DNA from: Bacteroidales bacterium | Lineage (GTDB): Bacteria; Bacteroidota; Bacteroidia; Bacteroidales; UBA12077 | DNA: 44,362 nt | Direction of reading: 5' to 3' | Assembly: GCA_003446015.1 (NCBI GenBank) | Contig: DMBU01000082.1 | Location: forward strand, 1 to 44,362 | Shown here: piece by piece, positions 24,758 to 33,020 of the stretch | Layout: every line of letters begins with the position of its first letter | How positions within the stretch are numbered: position 1 is the stretch's first letter | The notes under the pieces: model-generated | Databases searched by the model: none | The model's input: only the letters and a program-made list of their open reading frames with translations | Told to the model about the DNA's origin: nothing | Translations under genes and position numbers: made by a program

Positions 24758-26902
24758 ATGAAAAAGTTTTTACTCTCCTTGGTATCACTACTTATTATTT
24801 TTCAAAGTCAGGTTAATGCTGACGAAGGTATGTGGATTCCTTTGTTAATTGAAAAATATAATATTCAGGATATGCAGGCAAAGGGATTTAAATTAGATGC
24901 AGAAGATATTTATAGCATCAATCAGGCTTGCATAAAAGATGCGATTGTAATTTTTGGTCGTGGTTGTACCGGGGAATTAGTTTCTGATCAAGGACTTCTT
25001 TTGACAAATCACCATTGTGGTTTTGGAGCTATTCAAAAGCATAGTTCGGTTGAGCATGATTACCTGAAAGATGGATTCTGGGCAATGAACAAGGATCAGG
25101 AGCTGCCGAACCCTGATTTAACGGTGAGGTTTTTAAACTCAATTGAAGATGTAACAGATGCAGTACTTAATGGTGTAACAAAAGATATTTCTGAACAGGA
25201 GAGAGAAAGCATTATTAAATTAAATATTGAAAAAATTAAAACTGAATCTGTAAAAGATACCACTCTCATTGCAAGTATTAAACCTTTTTATTATGGCAAC
25301 CAGTATTTTTTATTTGTATACCAGGAGTATAAAGATGTTCGTTTAGTTGGTGCACCACCATCATCAATTGGTAAGTTTGGTGGTGATACAGATAACTGGA
25401 TGTGGCCAAGACATACTGGTGACTTTTCTATTTTCAGAATTTATGCTGATAAAAATAATAATCCGGCCGAATACTCACCTGAAAATGTGCCTTATAAACC
25501 AAAAAAGTTTTTACCAATTTCAATCAAAGGAATAAATGAAGGTGACTTCACCTGGGTTATAGGATATCCTGGAGGTACTACCCAGTACATTACTTCTGAT
25601 GCGATTCGACTGATCAAAGATGTGAGGAATCCAAATCAAATTAAATTGAGAGATAAACGTCTCGAAATTATGAATAGGTATATGGAAAATAATGATACGA
25701 TTCGAATTAAATATGCAAGTAAAAATGCAGGGATAAGTAATTCATGGAAACGCTGGAAAGGTGAAATTATAGGTTTAAACAGATTAGATGTAATTAATAA
25801 AAAGATTGAGCTCGGAAATAAATTCAATACATGGGCTAATCAAAACAATAGGACTGAATATATTGGTGTTTTAGATGAATTATCGGAAATTTATTCTTCA
25901 ATCGAAGAATATGCAATAGCTTATGATTATTGGAGAGAGTCAGTTCTGGGTATTGAAATAATTGATTTTGTGTCTGATTTTGATAAAATCGTAAAACTAG
26001 CAAAGTCGGATGTAAATTCAGACGAGTTAATTGAAGAAAGAGATGACTTAATTAAAAGTTCAGAAAAATTCTTTAAGGATTATGTAAAGTCAATAGATAA
26101 AGAAACTTTTGAGGCCCTAATTCCTTTATATTACGAAGATGTAAATGGGAAATATCATCCAAACATTGAGAATTTAGATTTAAATAAAAGTCTAAATGAT
26201 TACACTGATAATTTATATGAAATTACCATATTTACTAAAAAGGATAAGTTAATCCAGTTATTATCTGAAGGTTCAAAAGAAGAAATAGCCCAACTGGCAA
26301 GCGATCCGGTGTATGGTTTTTATAAGGAGTTTTCGAATATTTATAATAACCTGGTTTATCCTGTTTATGATTCATTACAAACTAAATCTGAAAAGCTTTA
26401 TCGGTCATACATGAGAGGCTTGCAGGAAATGAACCCGGATAAAGTCTATTATCCCGATGCAAATTTCACAATGCGAGTATCATATGGCAATGTAGAGGGT
26501 TTTACTCCTCGCGATGCAGTTGAATATAATTACTATACTACACTTGATGGTGTAATTGAAAAAGATAATCCTGAAATATACGATTACGATGTTCCTGATC
26601 AGCTTAAAAAAGTTTATAATGAAAAGAATTTTGGACGATACGCAGTGAATGGAACAGTGCCTGTTTGTTTTATAGCAACCAACCATACAACAGGCGGTAA
26701 TTCTGGTAGTCCAGTTCTCGACGCTGAGGGTAATTTAATTGGTTTAAACTTTGATCGTGCATGGGATGGTATTATGAGTGATATGATGTTTGATCCTGAA
26801 CGAAGCAGAAATGTGACCATAGACATTCGGTATTTACTTTTTATCGTCGATAAATTTGCAGGAGCACGGAACTTAATCAACGAAATGACAATTATAGAAT
26901 AA
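24758..26902 (+). CDS. dpp11: S46-family dipeptidyl-peptidase, DPP11 type
   Basis: 714 residues with a signal peptide (about 1-21, ending VNA). The catalytic triad is His85 (TNHHCG), Asp222 (HTGDFS) and Ser649 (GGNSGSP). Arg667 lies 18 residues after the Ser, the same distance as Arg673 from Ser655 in Porphyromonas gingivalis DPP11, where the Arg selects Asp/Glu at P1; DPP7 has Gly there. This indicates release of acidic-P1 dipeptides in the periplasm. It starts three bases after maf and is followed by a terminator, so it ends the five-gene operon. Confidence 0.92.
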   Translation: MKKFLLSLVSLLIIFQSQVNADEGMWIPLLIEKYNIQDMQAKGFKLDAEDIYSINQACIKDAIVIFGRGCTGELVSDQGLLLTNHHCGFGAIQKHSSVEHDYLKDGFWAMNKDQELPNPDLTVRFLNSIEDVTDAVLNGVTKDISEQERESIIKLNIEKIKTESVKDTTLIASIKPFYYGNQYFLFVYQEYKDVRLVGAPPSSIGKFGGDTDNWMWPRHTGDFSIFRIYADKNNNPAEYSPENVPYKPKKFLPISIKGINEGDFTWVIGYPGGTTQYITSDAIRLIKDVRNPNQIKLRDKRLEIMNRYMENNDTIRIKYASKNAGISNSWKRWKGEIIGLNRLDVINKKIELGNKFNTWANQNNRTEYIGVLDELSEIYSSIEEYAIAYDYWRESVLGIEIIDFVSDFDKIVKLAKSDVNSDELIEERDDLIKSSEKFFKDYVKSIDKETFEALIPLYYEDVNGKYHPNIENLDLNKSLNDYTDNLYEITIFTKKDKLIQLLSEGSKEEIAQLASDPVYGFYKEFSNIYNNLVYPVYDSLQTKSEKLYRSYMRGLQEMNPDKVYYPDANFTMRVSYGNVEGFTPRDAVEYNYYTTLDGVIEKDNPEIYDYDVPDQLKKVYNEKNFGRYAVNGTVPVCFIATNHTTGGNSGSPVLDAEGNLIGLNFDRAWDGIMSDMMFDPERSRNVTIDIRYLLFIVDKFAGARNLINEMTIIE

Positions 26903-26905
26903 TTC

Positions 26906-26930
26906 AATGGCGCACTTAGCGCCATTTTTT
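26906..26930 (+). terminator. Terminator after the S46 peptidase
   Basis: AATGGCGC (26906-26913) and GCGCCATT (26919-26926) pair perfectly around ACTTA and are followed by T residues. It sits in the 39-base gap before the next gene, so that gene either depends on read-through or has a promoter inside the upstream coding sequence. Confidence 0.88.
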
Positions 26931-26941
26931 ATAAGAGGATT

Positions 26942-27991
26942 ATGAGTCAGATAAAGGTTCGAATTAATGGTAGAGGTAATGCCTGGCCAATATTATTGGG
27001 TCAGGATCATCCGTTTTATGATCGTACAAATTATGAAGATTTGGCAAATGCCTCGTGTTCCATTATTAAATCAAAAAATAAACATCCAACTGAGAAGGAC
27101 ATGGATTGGGATTTAATGATTGATGCTGGACATGGAGCAGTTCAATATTTACTTAAAAATTGCAATCGTATTCCTGAAGCAATTTTCTTAACACATCCGC
27201 ATATAGATCATACTTTAAGTTTAGACTGGATAGTTCAAAGCTATTTCAAATTAAATAAAAAGAGATATCCTGTTTATGCAACTGCTCCATGTTGGGATAA
27301 AGTGAAAATAACATTCCCTCATCTGGCAGAAATGGTTGATTTTAAAGAAATAATTCCATATCAGAAAATAACAATAATTGAAGTAGAGGGAGTTGATTTA
27401 ATTCCATATCCGGTTTATCATGGTAAAAGTGCCGATGGTGCAACCATGTTATTTTTTAGTATTCATGATGGACAGGAAATTAGAAAAGTTCTTTTTACCG
27501 GAGATATATTATGCCCGCTTTTAAGAAAAAAAGATTATCAGACTATTGAGAATATTGATTTATTGGTTTGCGATGCAAATAACAGGTTTCCTTATCCAAA
27601 AAGTAATCATTGGAGTATTCTTAATGGTTTACAGAATCAGCGATCAGAAATTTTAAGCGATTTTATAAAAAAGAGTTCAGTAGAATCAGTATTATATCCA
27701 CATCTGAATAATCAGATTGCTGATAACTATTGTCGATGTTTTGATTATTTTCTAAATAAAGAGCTACTTCTGACTGATTTCATCTTTTCTATAAGCTCAT
27801 TTGTTGAATTAATAAAACCCAAAAAGGCTGCATTAATCCATTATAGCGGGAGTGAAGATGAAAAATATTATGAACAAAGTATATTAAACTCCGCAGAACT
27901 TGGTTTATGGATTGAAGATCAATTTCAAAAATCCAACCTAAAAACAAAATTTATTGTTCCATATGTTAGTGAACATATATATTTTTTATAG
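26942..27991 (+). CDS. Metallo-beta-lactamase-fold hydrolase
   Basis: 349 residues with the binuclear-metal motif HPHIDH (His85, His87, Asp89, His90) preceded by a strand ending LMIDAGHG. Later ligands are probably His in PVYHGKSADG and Asp in LFTGDILC. The overall form resembles the PhnP/lactonase/RNase Z-like branch, but the substrate is not clear. The opening RINGRGNAWPILLG is a segment I do not recognise as belonging to a named subgroup. It lies right after a terminator and upstream of the hydrogenase promoter region, so it seems to be its own unit. Confidence 0.8.
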   Translation: MSQIKVRINGRGNAWPILLGQDHPFYDRTNYEDLANASCSIIKSKNKHPTEKDMDWDLMIDAGHGAVQYLLKNCNRIPEAIFLTHPHIDHTLSLDWIVQSYFKLNKKRYPVYATAPCWDKVKITFPHLAEMVDFKEIIPYQKITIIEVEGVDLIPYPVYHGKSADGATMLFFSIHDGQEIRKVLFTGDILCPLLRKKDYQTIENIDLLVCDANNRFPYPKSNHWSILNGLQNQRSEILSDFIKKSSVESVLYPHLNNQIADNYCRCFDYFLNKELLLTDFIFSISSFVELIKPKKAALIHYSGSEDEKYYEQSILNSAELGLWIEDQFQKSNLKTKFIVPYVSEHIYFL

Positions 27992-28131
27992 TCCAGTGTA
28001 TCAGATTAATGCATCCAGACAACTGATTTAATCCTGACTTTTGTCATATTTCTTTCTAAGAAATGTCATGTTCTTGTGCTTTTTTGAATTCTATATTTAT
28101 TTCTGAAAATCAAAAGATTAAAAGTAATTTA

Positions 28132-28166
28132 AGTGTTACAAAAATAACACTGTTATAGAAATAACA
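28132..28166 (+). promoter_or_regulatory. Two tandem Rex-type operators upstream of the hydrogenase operon
   Basis: AGTGTTA-N6-TAACACT (28132-28151) is followed directly by TGTTA-N6-TAACA (28151-28166). Both contain TGTTA-N6-TAACA, the core of the Rex consensus TTGTTAANNNNTTAACAA. Their centres are 17 bases apart and lie 25-60 bases before the hydC ATG. Rex represses fermentative and hydrogenase genes when NADH is low. The spacing also fits Crp/Fnr-type factors (TGTGA-N6-TCACA), so an HcpR or Fnr-like regulator is the alternative. Confidence 0.65.
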
Positions 28167-28190
28167 ATAACTAAATAAAACTAGATCAAA

Positions 28191-28655
28191 ATGCCAGAAA
28201 TTAAAGAATTAGTTAAAGGTTTAGCTGACAAGCACGGAAGGGGAAGAGAAAGTTTAATCCCTATTTTGCAAGGCATCATTGCTGAAGAGAGATATATTTC
28301 GGATGCCGCCATGTCTGAAGTAGCAGTTGAATTGGATATGTCTGCAGCATTAGTTTATGGAACTGCAACTTTCTATTCTTTTCTTGATACTGAACCAAGA
28401 GGAAAATATGTAATTCGCATTTGTAAGACAATTACATGCGATATGAAAGGTAAAAAGCAAATCGTTAAAACACTTGAAGATTTGTTGAAAATTAAAGTAG
28501 GTGAAACAACAAAGGACAATAAGTTTACTCTTCTTGAAACAAATTGCCTGGGTTGGTGCCACAAAGGACCTGCAATGTTAATAAATTCAATTCCTTATGA
28601 TACCTTAGATGTGAATAAAGTTACTGAAATCATAATGGATTACATTCGAAAATAA
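28191..28655 (+). CDS. hydC: NADH-linked [FeFe]-hydrogenase, NuoE-like [2Fe-2S] subunit
   Basis: 154 residues, a thioredoxin-like ferredoxin of the NuoE/HydC/HndA family. The cluster ligands are Cys78-x4-Cys83 (ICKTITC) and Cys119-x3-Cys123 (NCLGWC). An N-terminal helical bundle precedes them. It passes electrons between the flavin subunit and the hydrogenase subunit. It is the first gene of the operon, behind the Rex-like sites, and is 12 bases from the NuoF-like gene. Confidence 0.94.
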   Translation: MPEIKELVKGLADKHGRGRESLIPILQGIIAEERYISDAAMSEVAVELDMSAALVYGTATFYSFLDTEPRGKYVIRICKTITCDMKGKKQIVKTLEDLLKIKVGETTKDNKFTLLETNCLGWCHKGPAMLINSIPYDTLDVNKVTEIIMDYIRK

Positions 28656-28667
28656 GGAGACTTAGAT

Positions 28668-29828
28668 ATGAAAAACGTAAAAAGAGTTGATATAATATTT
28701 GGTGCTTATACTCAGGAAAAGTATAAAGTGCTGGAACAAGCTTTAAAAAAATCAAGCGATCAAATTATTTCTGAGGTTATTGAATCAGGACTTAAAGGTC
28801 GTGGAGGTGCAGGATTTCCTACTGGTTTAAAATGGAAATACACAGCTCAGGAAAAGGAGCTTGTTAAATATGTTGTTTGTAATGCTGACGAAGGAGAACC
28901 TGGTACATTTAAAGATCGTGAGATTCTAACAAGAGTACCTCGTAAAGTATTCAGCGGTATGGCAATGTGCGGAAAAGCTATTGGAGCTAAGAAAGGTTAC
29001 CTTTATTTAAGAGGTGAATATCTTTACATGTTACCTGAATTAATGGAAGAACTTGAATTATTTCATAATTCAGTAAAAGAGTTTAATTTCGATTTTAAAA
29101 TCGAAATTGCAATGGGTAGTGGTGCATATATTTGTGGTGAAGAAAGTGCATTATTCGAATCAATTGAAGGTAAACGTGGAGAGCCTCGTAACAAACCTCC
29201 TTATCCAACAGTTTCAGGGGTATTTGGAAAGCCAACAGTAATTAATAATGTTGAGACTTTTGTAAATACAATGATGATCATGAGATTAGGTGTTGATGAG
29301 TTTAAAAAACTTGGAACTTCAGACTCTCGTGGTTCAAAATTATTTAGTGTTTCAGGCGATACTCCAATTGCAGGAATTTATGAAATCGAATTAGGTATGT
29401 CGCTTCAGGATTTTGTTGATGAATTTGGTGATGGTGATACTAAAGCTGTTCAGGTAGGAGGAGCTTCAGGTTTCTGCGTGCCTAGAAAAAAATTCAAAGA
29501 TACAATTATCGGATTCGAAGGAGTACCTACCGGAGGTTCTATGATGCTTTTCAATAGTTCCAGATCAATGTATAATGTGTTAAAGAATTATGTTGAGTTC
29601 TTCGAAGAAGAATCATGCGGACAATGTACCCCTTGTCGTGTAGGTTGTCAACAACTTAAAAAAGGTATTGAAGCAGTTAAAAAAGGCGAAAAGTCAGCTG
29701 CATACCTGGTGACTTTACAAAAATTAGCTGATACTATGAAAATTTCTTCAAAATGCGGATTAGGTCAGTCTGTTGCAAATTCATTTTCTTCAATAGTTGA
29801 TAATTTTAAAGAAGAAATGATTTACTAA
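28668..29828 (+). CDS. hydB: NADH-linked [FeFe]-hydrogenase, compact NuoF-like flavin subunit
   Basis: 386 residues. FMN/NADH sites are GRGGAGFPTGLKW (about 44-56), CNADEGEPGTFKDR and GAYICGEESALFESIEGKRG. The [4Fe-4S] ligands are Cys317, Cys320, Cys323 and probably Cys363. Only 23 residues follow, so the two-cluster C-terminal ferredoxin domain of Thermotoga-type HydB (over 600 residues) is absent, as is the N-terminal thioredoxin-like domain. The protein is essentially a bare NuoF core. It oxidises NADH or reduces NAD+. Loss of the extra clusters bears on whether the complex can use ferredoxin by electron bifurcation. Confidence 0.93.
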   Translation: MKNVKRVDIIFGAYTQEKYKVLEQALKKSSDQIISEVIESGLKGRGGAGFPTGLKWKYTAQEKELVKYVVCNADEGEPGTFKDREILTRVPRKVFSGMAMCGKAIGAKKGYLYLRGEYLYMLPELMEELELFHNSVKEFNFDFKIEIAMGSGAYICGEESALFESIEGKRGEPRNKPPYPTVSGVFGKPTVINNVETFVNTMMIMRLGVDEFKKLGTSDSRGSKLFSVSGDTPIAGIYEIELGMSLQDFVDEFGDGDTKAVQVGGASGFCVPRKKFKDTIIGFEGVPTGGSMMLFNSSRSMYNVLKNYVEFFEEESCGQCTPCRVGCQQLKKGIEAVKKGEKSAAYLVTLQKLADTMKISSKCGLGQSVANSFSSIVDNFKEEMIY

Positions 29829-29889
29829 CCTGGTAAAAGTCAGGCAAGTTTAACTATTGATAGTAAAAAAATAAAATAAAAATAAAAAC

Positions 29890-31680
29890 ATGGCTAATAC
29901 AGTAAATTTAAAAATAGACGGAATCGACATAAGTGTTGAGGCTGGTAAAACTGTTCTTGATGCTGCAAAGGAGTTAAATATTCATATCCCAACACTTTGT
30001 TATCATGAAGATTTATGTGTAGCAGGAAACTGTAGAGTTTGTGTTGTTGAACAAGAAGGTGCTCGTAACCTTGTTGCTTCATGTGCAATGCCAGCTCAAG
30101 AAGGAATGGTAATCCATACAAATACACATAAAGTAAGAAATGCACGCAGACACGTTGTTGAATTATTACTTTCAGAACATAATGCAGATTGTACTAAATG
30201 TTATAAAAATACAAAATGTGAATTGCAGGATCTTGCAAGCGAGATGGTTATAACAGAACCAATGTTTCTTGATCTTGTTCCTGAAAAAAATTATACAGTT
30301 GATAACTATTCACCTTCTATCATTAAAGATGATAGTAAATGTATCCGTTGTCAGCGTTGTGTAAGAACTTGTCATGAGTTACAACATGTAAGTGCATTAG
30401 GTGTTGCATACAAAGGCGATCAAATGAAGATTTCCACTTTCTTCGAACATCCAATGCTTGATGTAGTTTGTACAAATTGTGGTCAATGCGTTATTCGTTG
30501 CCCAACGGGTGCCTTAGTCGAAAAAAATTACATTGATCAGGTTTGGGACGCTATTTATGATCCTGACAAACATGTTATTGTTCAAACTGCACCAGCAACA
30601 CGTATTGCATTAGGTGAAGATTTCGGTATGGAACCTGGTAATATTGTTACTGGTAAGATGGCTGCATCTTTAAGACGTCTTGGTTTTGACTCAGTTCTTG
30701 ATACAGATTTTACTGCTGACTTAACCATTATGGAAGAAGGTACTGAGTTACTTACAAGACTTAAAAAGGTTTTGGTAGACAAAGATGAGAGCGTAAAAGT
30801 TCCTATGTTTACTTCTTGTTCTCCAGGTTGGATTAAGTTTATCGAACATATGTATCCAGAGTTTCTTGATAACTTATCAACTTGTAAGTCACCTCAACAA
30901 ATGTTTGGAGCCCTTGCTAAAACATATTATGCTCAGAAAAAAGGTATTGATCCTTCAAAAATAGTAAGTGTATCAATAATGCCTTGTACAGCCAAAAAAT
31001 TTGAAGCTGCACGTCCTGAGATGCGAGATAGTGGATTCCAGGATGTTGACTTAGGTTTAACAACTCGCGAACTTGCTGTAATGATTAAACAAGCAGGTAT
31101 TGATTTTGAATCATTACCAGATGAAAAGTTTGATAGTATTATGGGTGCATCAACCGGAGCTGCAGTTATTTTTGGTGCAACTGGTGGTGTTATGGAAGCG
31201 GCTCTTCGTACTGCTTACGAATTAGTTACAGGACGAGAAGTGCCTTTCGAAAATCTTAATATTACTGCAGTTCGTGGTATGGAAGGTGTTCGTGAAGCTT
31301 CTGTTAAATTAGAAGGTTTATTACCTGCATGGAGTTTCTTAGAAGGTGTTGAGTTGAAAACTGCTGTAGCACATGGTTTAACCAATGCACACCAAATTAT
31401 GGATGCAATTAAAAAAGGTGAAGCAAGTTACCATTTTGTTGAAGTAATGGGTTGTCCAGGTGGATGTATTGGTGGCGGAGGTCAACCAATTCCAACAACT
31501 CCTGAAATTCGAAAAAAACGTACTGAAGCAATTTATCGTGAAGATGAAGGTAAAACAATACGTAAATCTCATGAAAATCCTGAAGTTCAAGAGATTTATA
31601 GAGATTTCCTTGGAGAACCTCTTGGACATAAATCACATGAGTTATTACACACTCACTATAAACCAAGAAAGAGATTTTAA
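29890..31680 (+). CDS. hydA: [FeFe]-hydrogenase catalytic subunit HydA
   Basis: 596 residues. In order: N-terminal [2Fe-2S] domain (CYHEDLCVAGNCRVCVVE), His-ligated [4Fe-4S] motif H-x3-C-x2-C-x5-C, two [4Fe-4S] motifs (CIRCQRCVRTC and CTNCGQCVIRC), then the H-cluster domain. L1 is TSCSPGW (Cys310-Ser311), L2 is MPCTAKKFE (Cys366) and L3 is EVMGCPGGCIGGGGQP (Cys522, Cys526). A short small-subunit-like tail follows (about 550-596). It produces or consumes H2 in the cytoplasm. The gap from hydB is 61 bases. Maturases HydEFG are not in the window. The Ser in L1 is discussed separately. Confidence 0.96.
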   Translation: MANTVNLKIDGIDISVEAGKTVLDAAKELNIHIPTLCYHEDLCVAGNCRVCVVEQEGARNLVASCAMPAQEGMVIHTNTHKVRNARRHVVELLLSEHNADCTKCYKNTKCELQDLASEMVITEPMFLDLVPEKNYTVDNYSPSIIKDDSKCIRCQRCVRTCHELQHVSALGVAYKGDQMKISTFFEHPMLDVVCTNCGQCVIRCPTGALVEKNYIDQVWDAIYDPDKHVIVQTAPATRIALGEDFGMEPGNIVTGKMAASLRRLGFDSVLDTDFTADLTIMEEGTELLTRLKKVLVDKDESVKVPMFTSCSPGWIKFIEHMYPEFLDNLSTCKSPQQMFGALAKTYYAQKKGIDPSKIVSVSIMPCTAKKFEAARPEMRDSGFQDVDLGLTTRELAVMIKQAGIDFESLPDEKFDSIMGASTGAAVIFGATGGVMEAALRTAYELVTGREVPFENLNITAVRGMEGVREASVKLEGLLPAWSFLEGVELKTAVAHGLTNAHQIMDAIKKGEASYHFVEVMGCPGGCIGGGGQPIPTTPEIRKKRTEAIYREDEGKTIRKSHENPEVQEIYRDFLGEPLGHKSHELLHTHYKPRKRF

Positions 31681-31698
31681 TTATTATATCTAAATAAG

Positions 31699-31742
31699 AA
31701 AAAGGATAGCTCCCGATAATTATCGGGAGCTATCCTTTTTTT
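31699..31742 (+). terminator. Strong palindromic terminator after hydA
   Basis: A perfect 21-pair palindrome: AAAAAGGATAGCTCCCGATAA at 31699-31719 is mirrored at 31720-31740, with T residues continuing. It has A and T tracts on both sides, so it can act in both directions. It isolates the hydrogenase operon from the heme-uptake locus. Confidence 0.93.
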
Positions 31743-31792
31743 ATACCCTTCAAAATCCTAAATACTGCTTGTTATTTATATTCATTTAAAAT

Positions 31793-31818
31793 AGTAAAAG
31801 ATGTAAATATCTTTTACT
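31793..31818. promoter_or_regulatory. 26-base palindrome upstream of the HmuY-like operon
   Basis: AGTAAAAGAT and ATCTTTTACT are perfect inverted repeats separated by GTAAAT. There is no T run, so it is not a terminator. Its position about 135-160 bases before the lipoprotein ATG makes it a candidate operator. It does not look like a Fur box. Confidence 0.5.
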
Positions 31819-31885
31819 GTTATAAAATTCACACTATCAGCATACTAGACTCGCGCCTTTGTTTATCTCTGTAAAAGAGGCTATT

Positions 31886-31907
31886 TTCTTCAGAATTTCT
31901 TCAGAAT
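31886..31907. repeat. Tandem 11-base palindromic repeats near the HmuY-like promoter
   Basis: TTCTTCAGAAT occurs twice in direct succession. Each copy contains the inverted repeat TTCT-TC-AGAA, so two palindromes lie one helical turn apart, 45-66 bases before the ATG. The layout is what a cooperative DNA-binding protein would use. Confidence 0.5.
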
Positions 31908-31951
31908 TGGTGATTTCATTTGTCGCTAGAAAAACTTAAACCTATAATATT

Positions 31952-32938
31952 ATGAAAAGAAATTTTTGGATTGTGTTAGTAACTGTTTTTGCAATTGGTT
32001 TTTATTCATGTGATGAAGATGATTCTCCGGATAAATCGGTAATAGCAACAGTTTCACAAGGAGCAAATTATACAAACGATATCTATTATAGCCTGGCTAA
32101 TGGAATTGTAGCTGAAGTTCCAAGAACAAATTGGGACATCGCTTTTAGTGTTGATGCAATGAGTTCTTCCATACTTATTAATGATGGTGCAGGTGTTATT
32201 CTTAAAGTATATCCTACTGATGCAGGATGGAATTGGACTGATGCAATTGATACTACTGGATATAATGAATGGGATGCTTTATATAACTCTAACGAGAGCT
32301 GGGAAGAAGCAGCATTTAGCCAAAATGCTACCGGACATCCAAACTATGGCTGGGGTGAGTATAATTCAACAACCCACGATGTAATTGGAGTTGCCATGTA
32401 TATTATCAAGCTGGCTAATGGTGATTTAAAACGTATCTACATTGAAAACAAAAGTGCAACGGGACAAGAATATAATTTTAAATATTCTGATCTTGATGGA
32501 ACAAATGAAGTTTCTGAAACAATTTCATTTAATGGAGTAACAAGCAATTATATTTATTATTCTTTAGAAAATGAAGAAGTAGTAACTGACAGAGAACCAG
32601 ATGCATCTACATGGGATTTGTTATTTACCAAATATATCGACAATTCAATTCAATATAATGTTACCGGAGTAAAACAAAATATTGGTGTTCAGGCTATTGA
32701 AGAAGATGATGTTCTGGATTTAACTCTTGAAACATATCTGGAATCAGAATTTAGTGATGATATTACAACAATTGGTTCGGACTGGAAGGACTTTGACATG
32801 GGATCTTTCCAATATATTATAGATGCCGACAGAATCTATTTTGTAAAAGATCAGAACGATATAGTTTATAAAATCGTCTTTACCGGATTTGAAGGATCAT
32901 CAACTGGGAATATGACATTTGAGATTACTGCACTATAA
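31952..32938 (+). CDS. HmuY-like lipoprotein 1
   Basis: 328 residues with a lipoprotein signal (SPase II site before Cys20, sequence FYSC) followed by DEDD, an acidic stretch like the surface-export signal of Bacteroidota lipoproteins. The second half carries HmuY-family features (TSTWDLLFTKY-type segment, IGSDWKDFD, RIYFVKDQNDIVYKIVFTGF). The first half has a related IYYSLANG...NWDIAFS stretch, implying an internal duplication. HmuY proteins capture heme outside the cell and pass it to a TonB receptor, which is the next gene. Calcium or another ligand cannot be excluded. Confidence 0.82.
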   Translation: MKRNFWIVLVTVFAIGFYSCDEDDSPDKSVIATVSQGANYTNDIYYSLANGIVAEVPRTNWDIAFSVDAMSSSILINDGAGVILKVYPTDAGWNWTDAIDTTGYNEWDALYNSNESWEEAAFSQNATGHPNYGWGEYNSTTHDVIGVAMYIIKLANGDLKRIYIENKSATGQEYNFKYSDLDGTNEVSETISFNGVTSNYIYYSLENEEVVTDREPDASTWDLLFTKYIDNSIQYNVTGVKQNIGVQAIEEDDVLDLTLETYLESEFSDDITTIGSDWKDFDMGSFQYIIDADRIYFVKDQNDIVYKIVFTGFEGSSTGNMTFEITAL

Positions 32939-32956
32939 ATAGTTTTTTAAAATTTT

Positions 32957-32988
32957 GAAGGCTTAGGAGGTAATATTCTTAAGCCTTC
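32957..32988 (+). other. Stem-loop between HmuY-like gene and TonB receptor gene
   Basis: GAAGGCTTA (32957-32965) pairs perfectly with TAAGCCTTC (32980-32988) over a 14-base loop. The sequence after it is CTCCTTATT, not a T run. It may lower receptor expression relative to the lipoprotein or mark an mRNA processing site. Confidence 0.6.
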
Positions 32989-33020
32989 TCCTTATTAAAT
33001 TGATTCTTACTACAGTTTTT

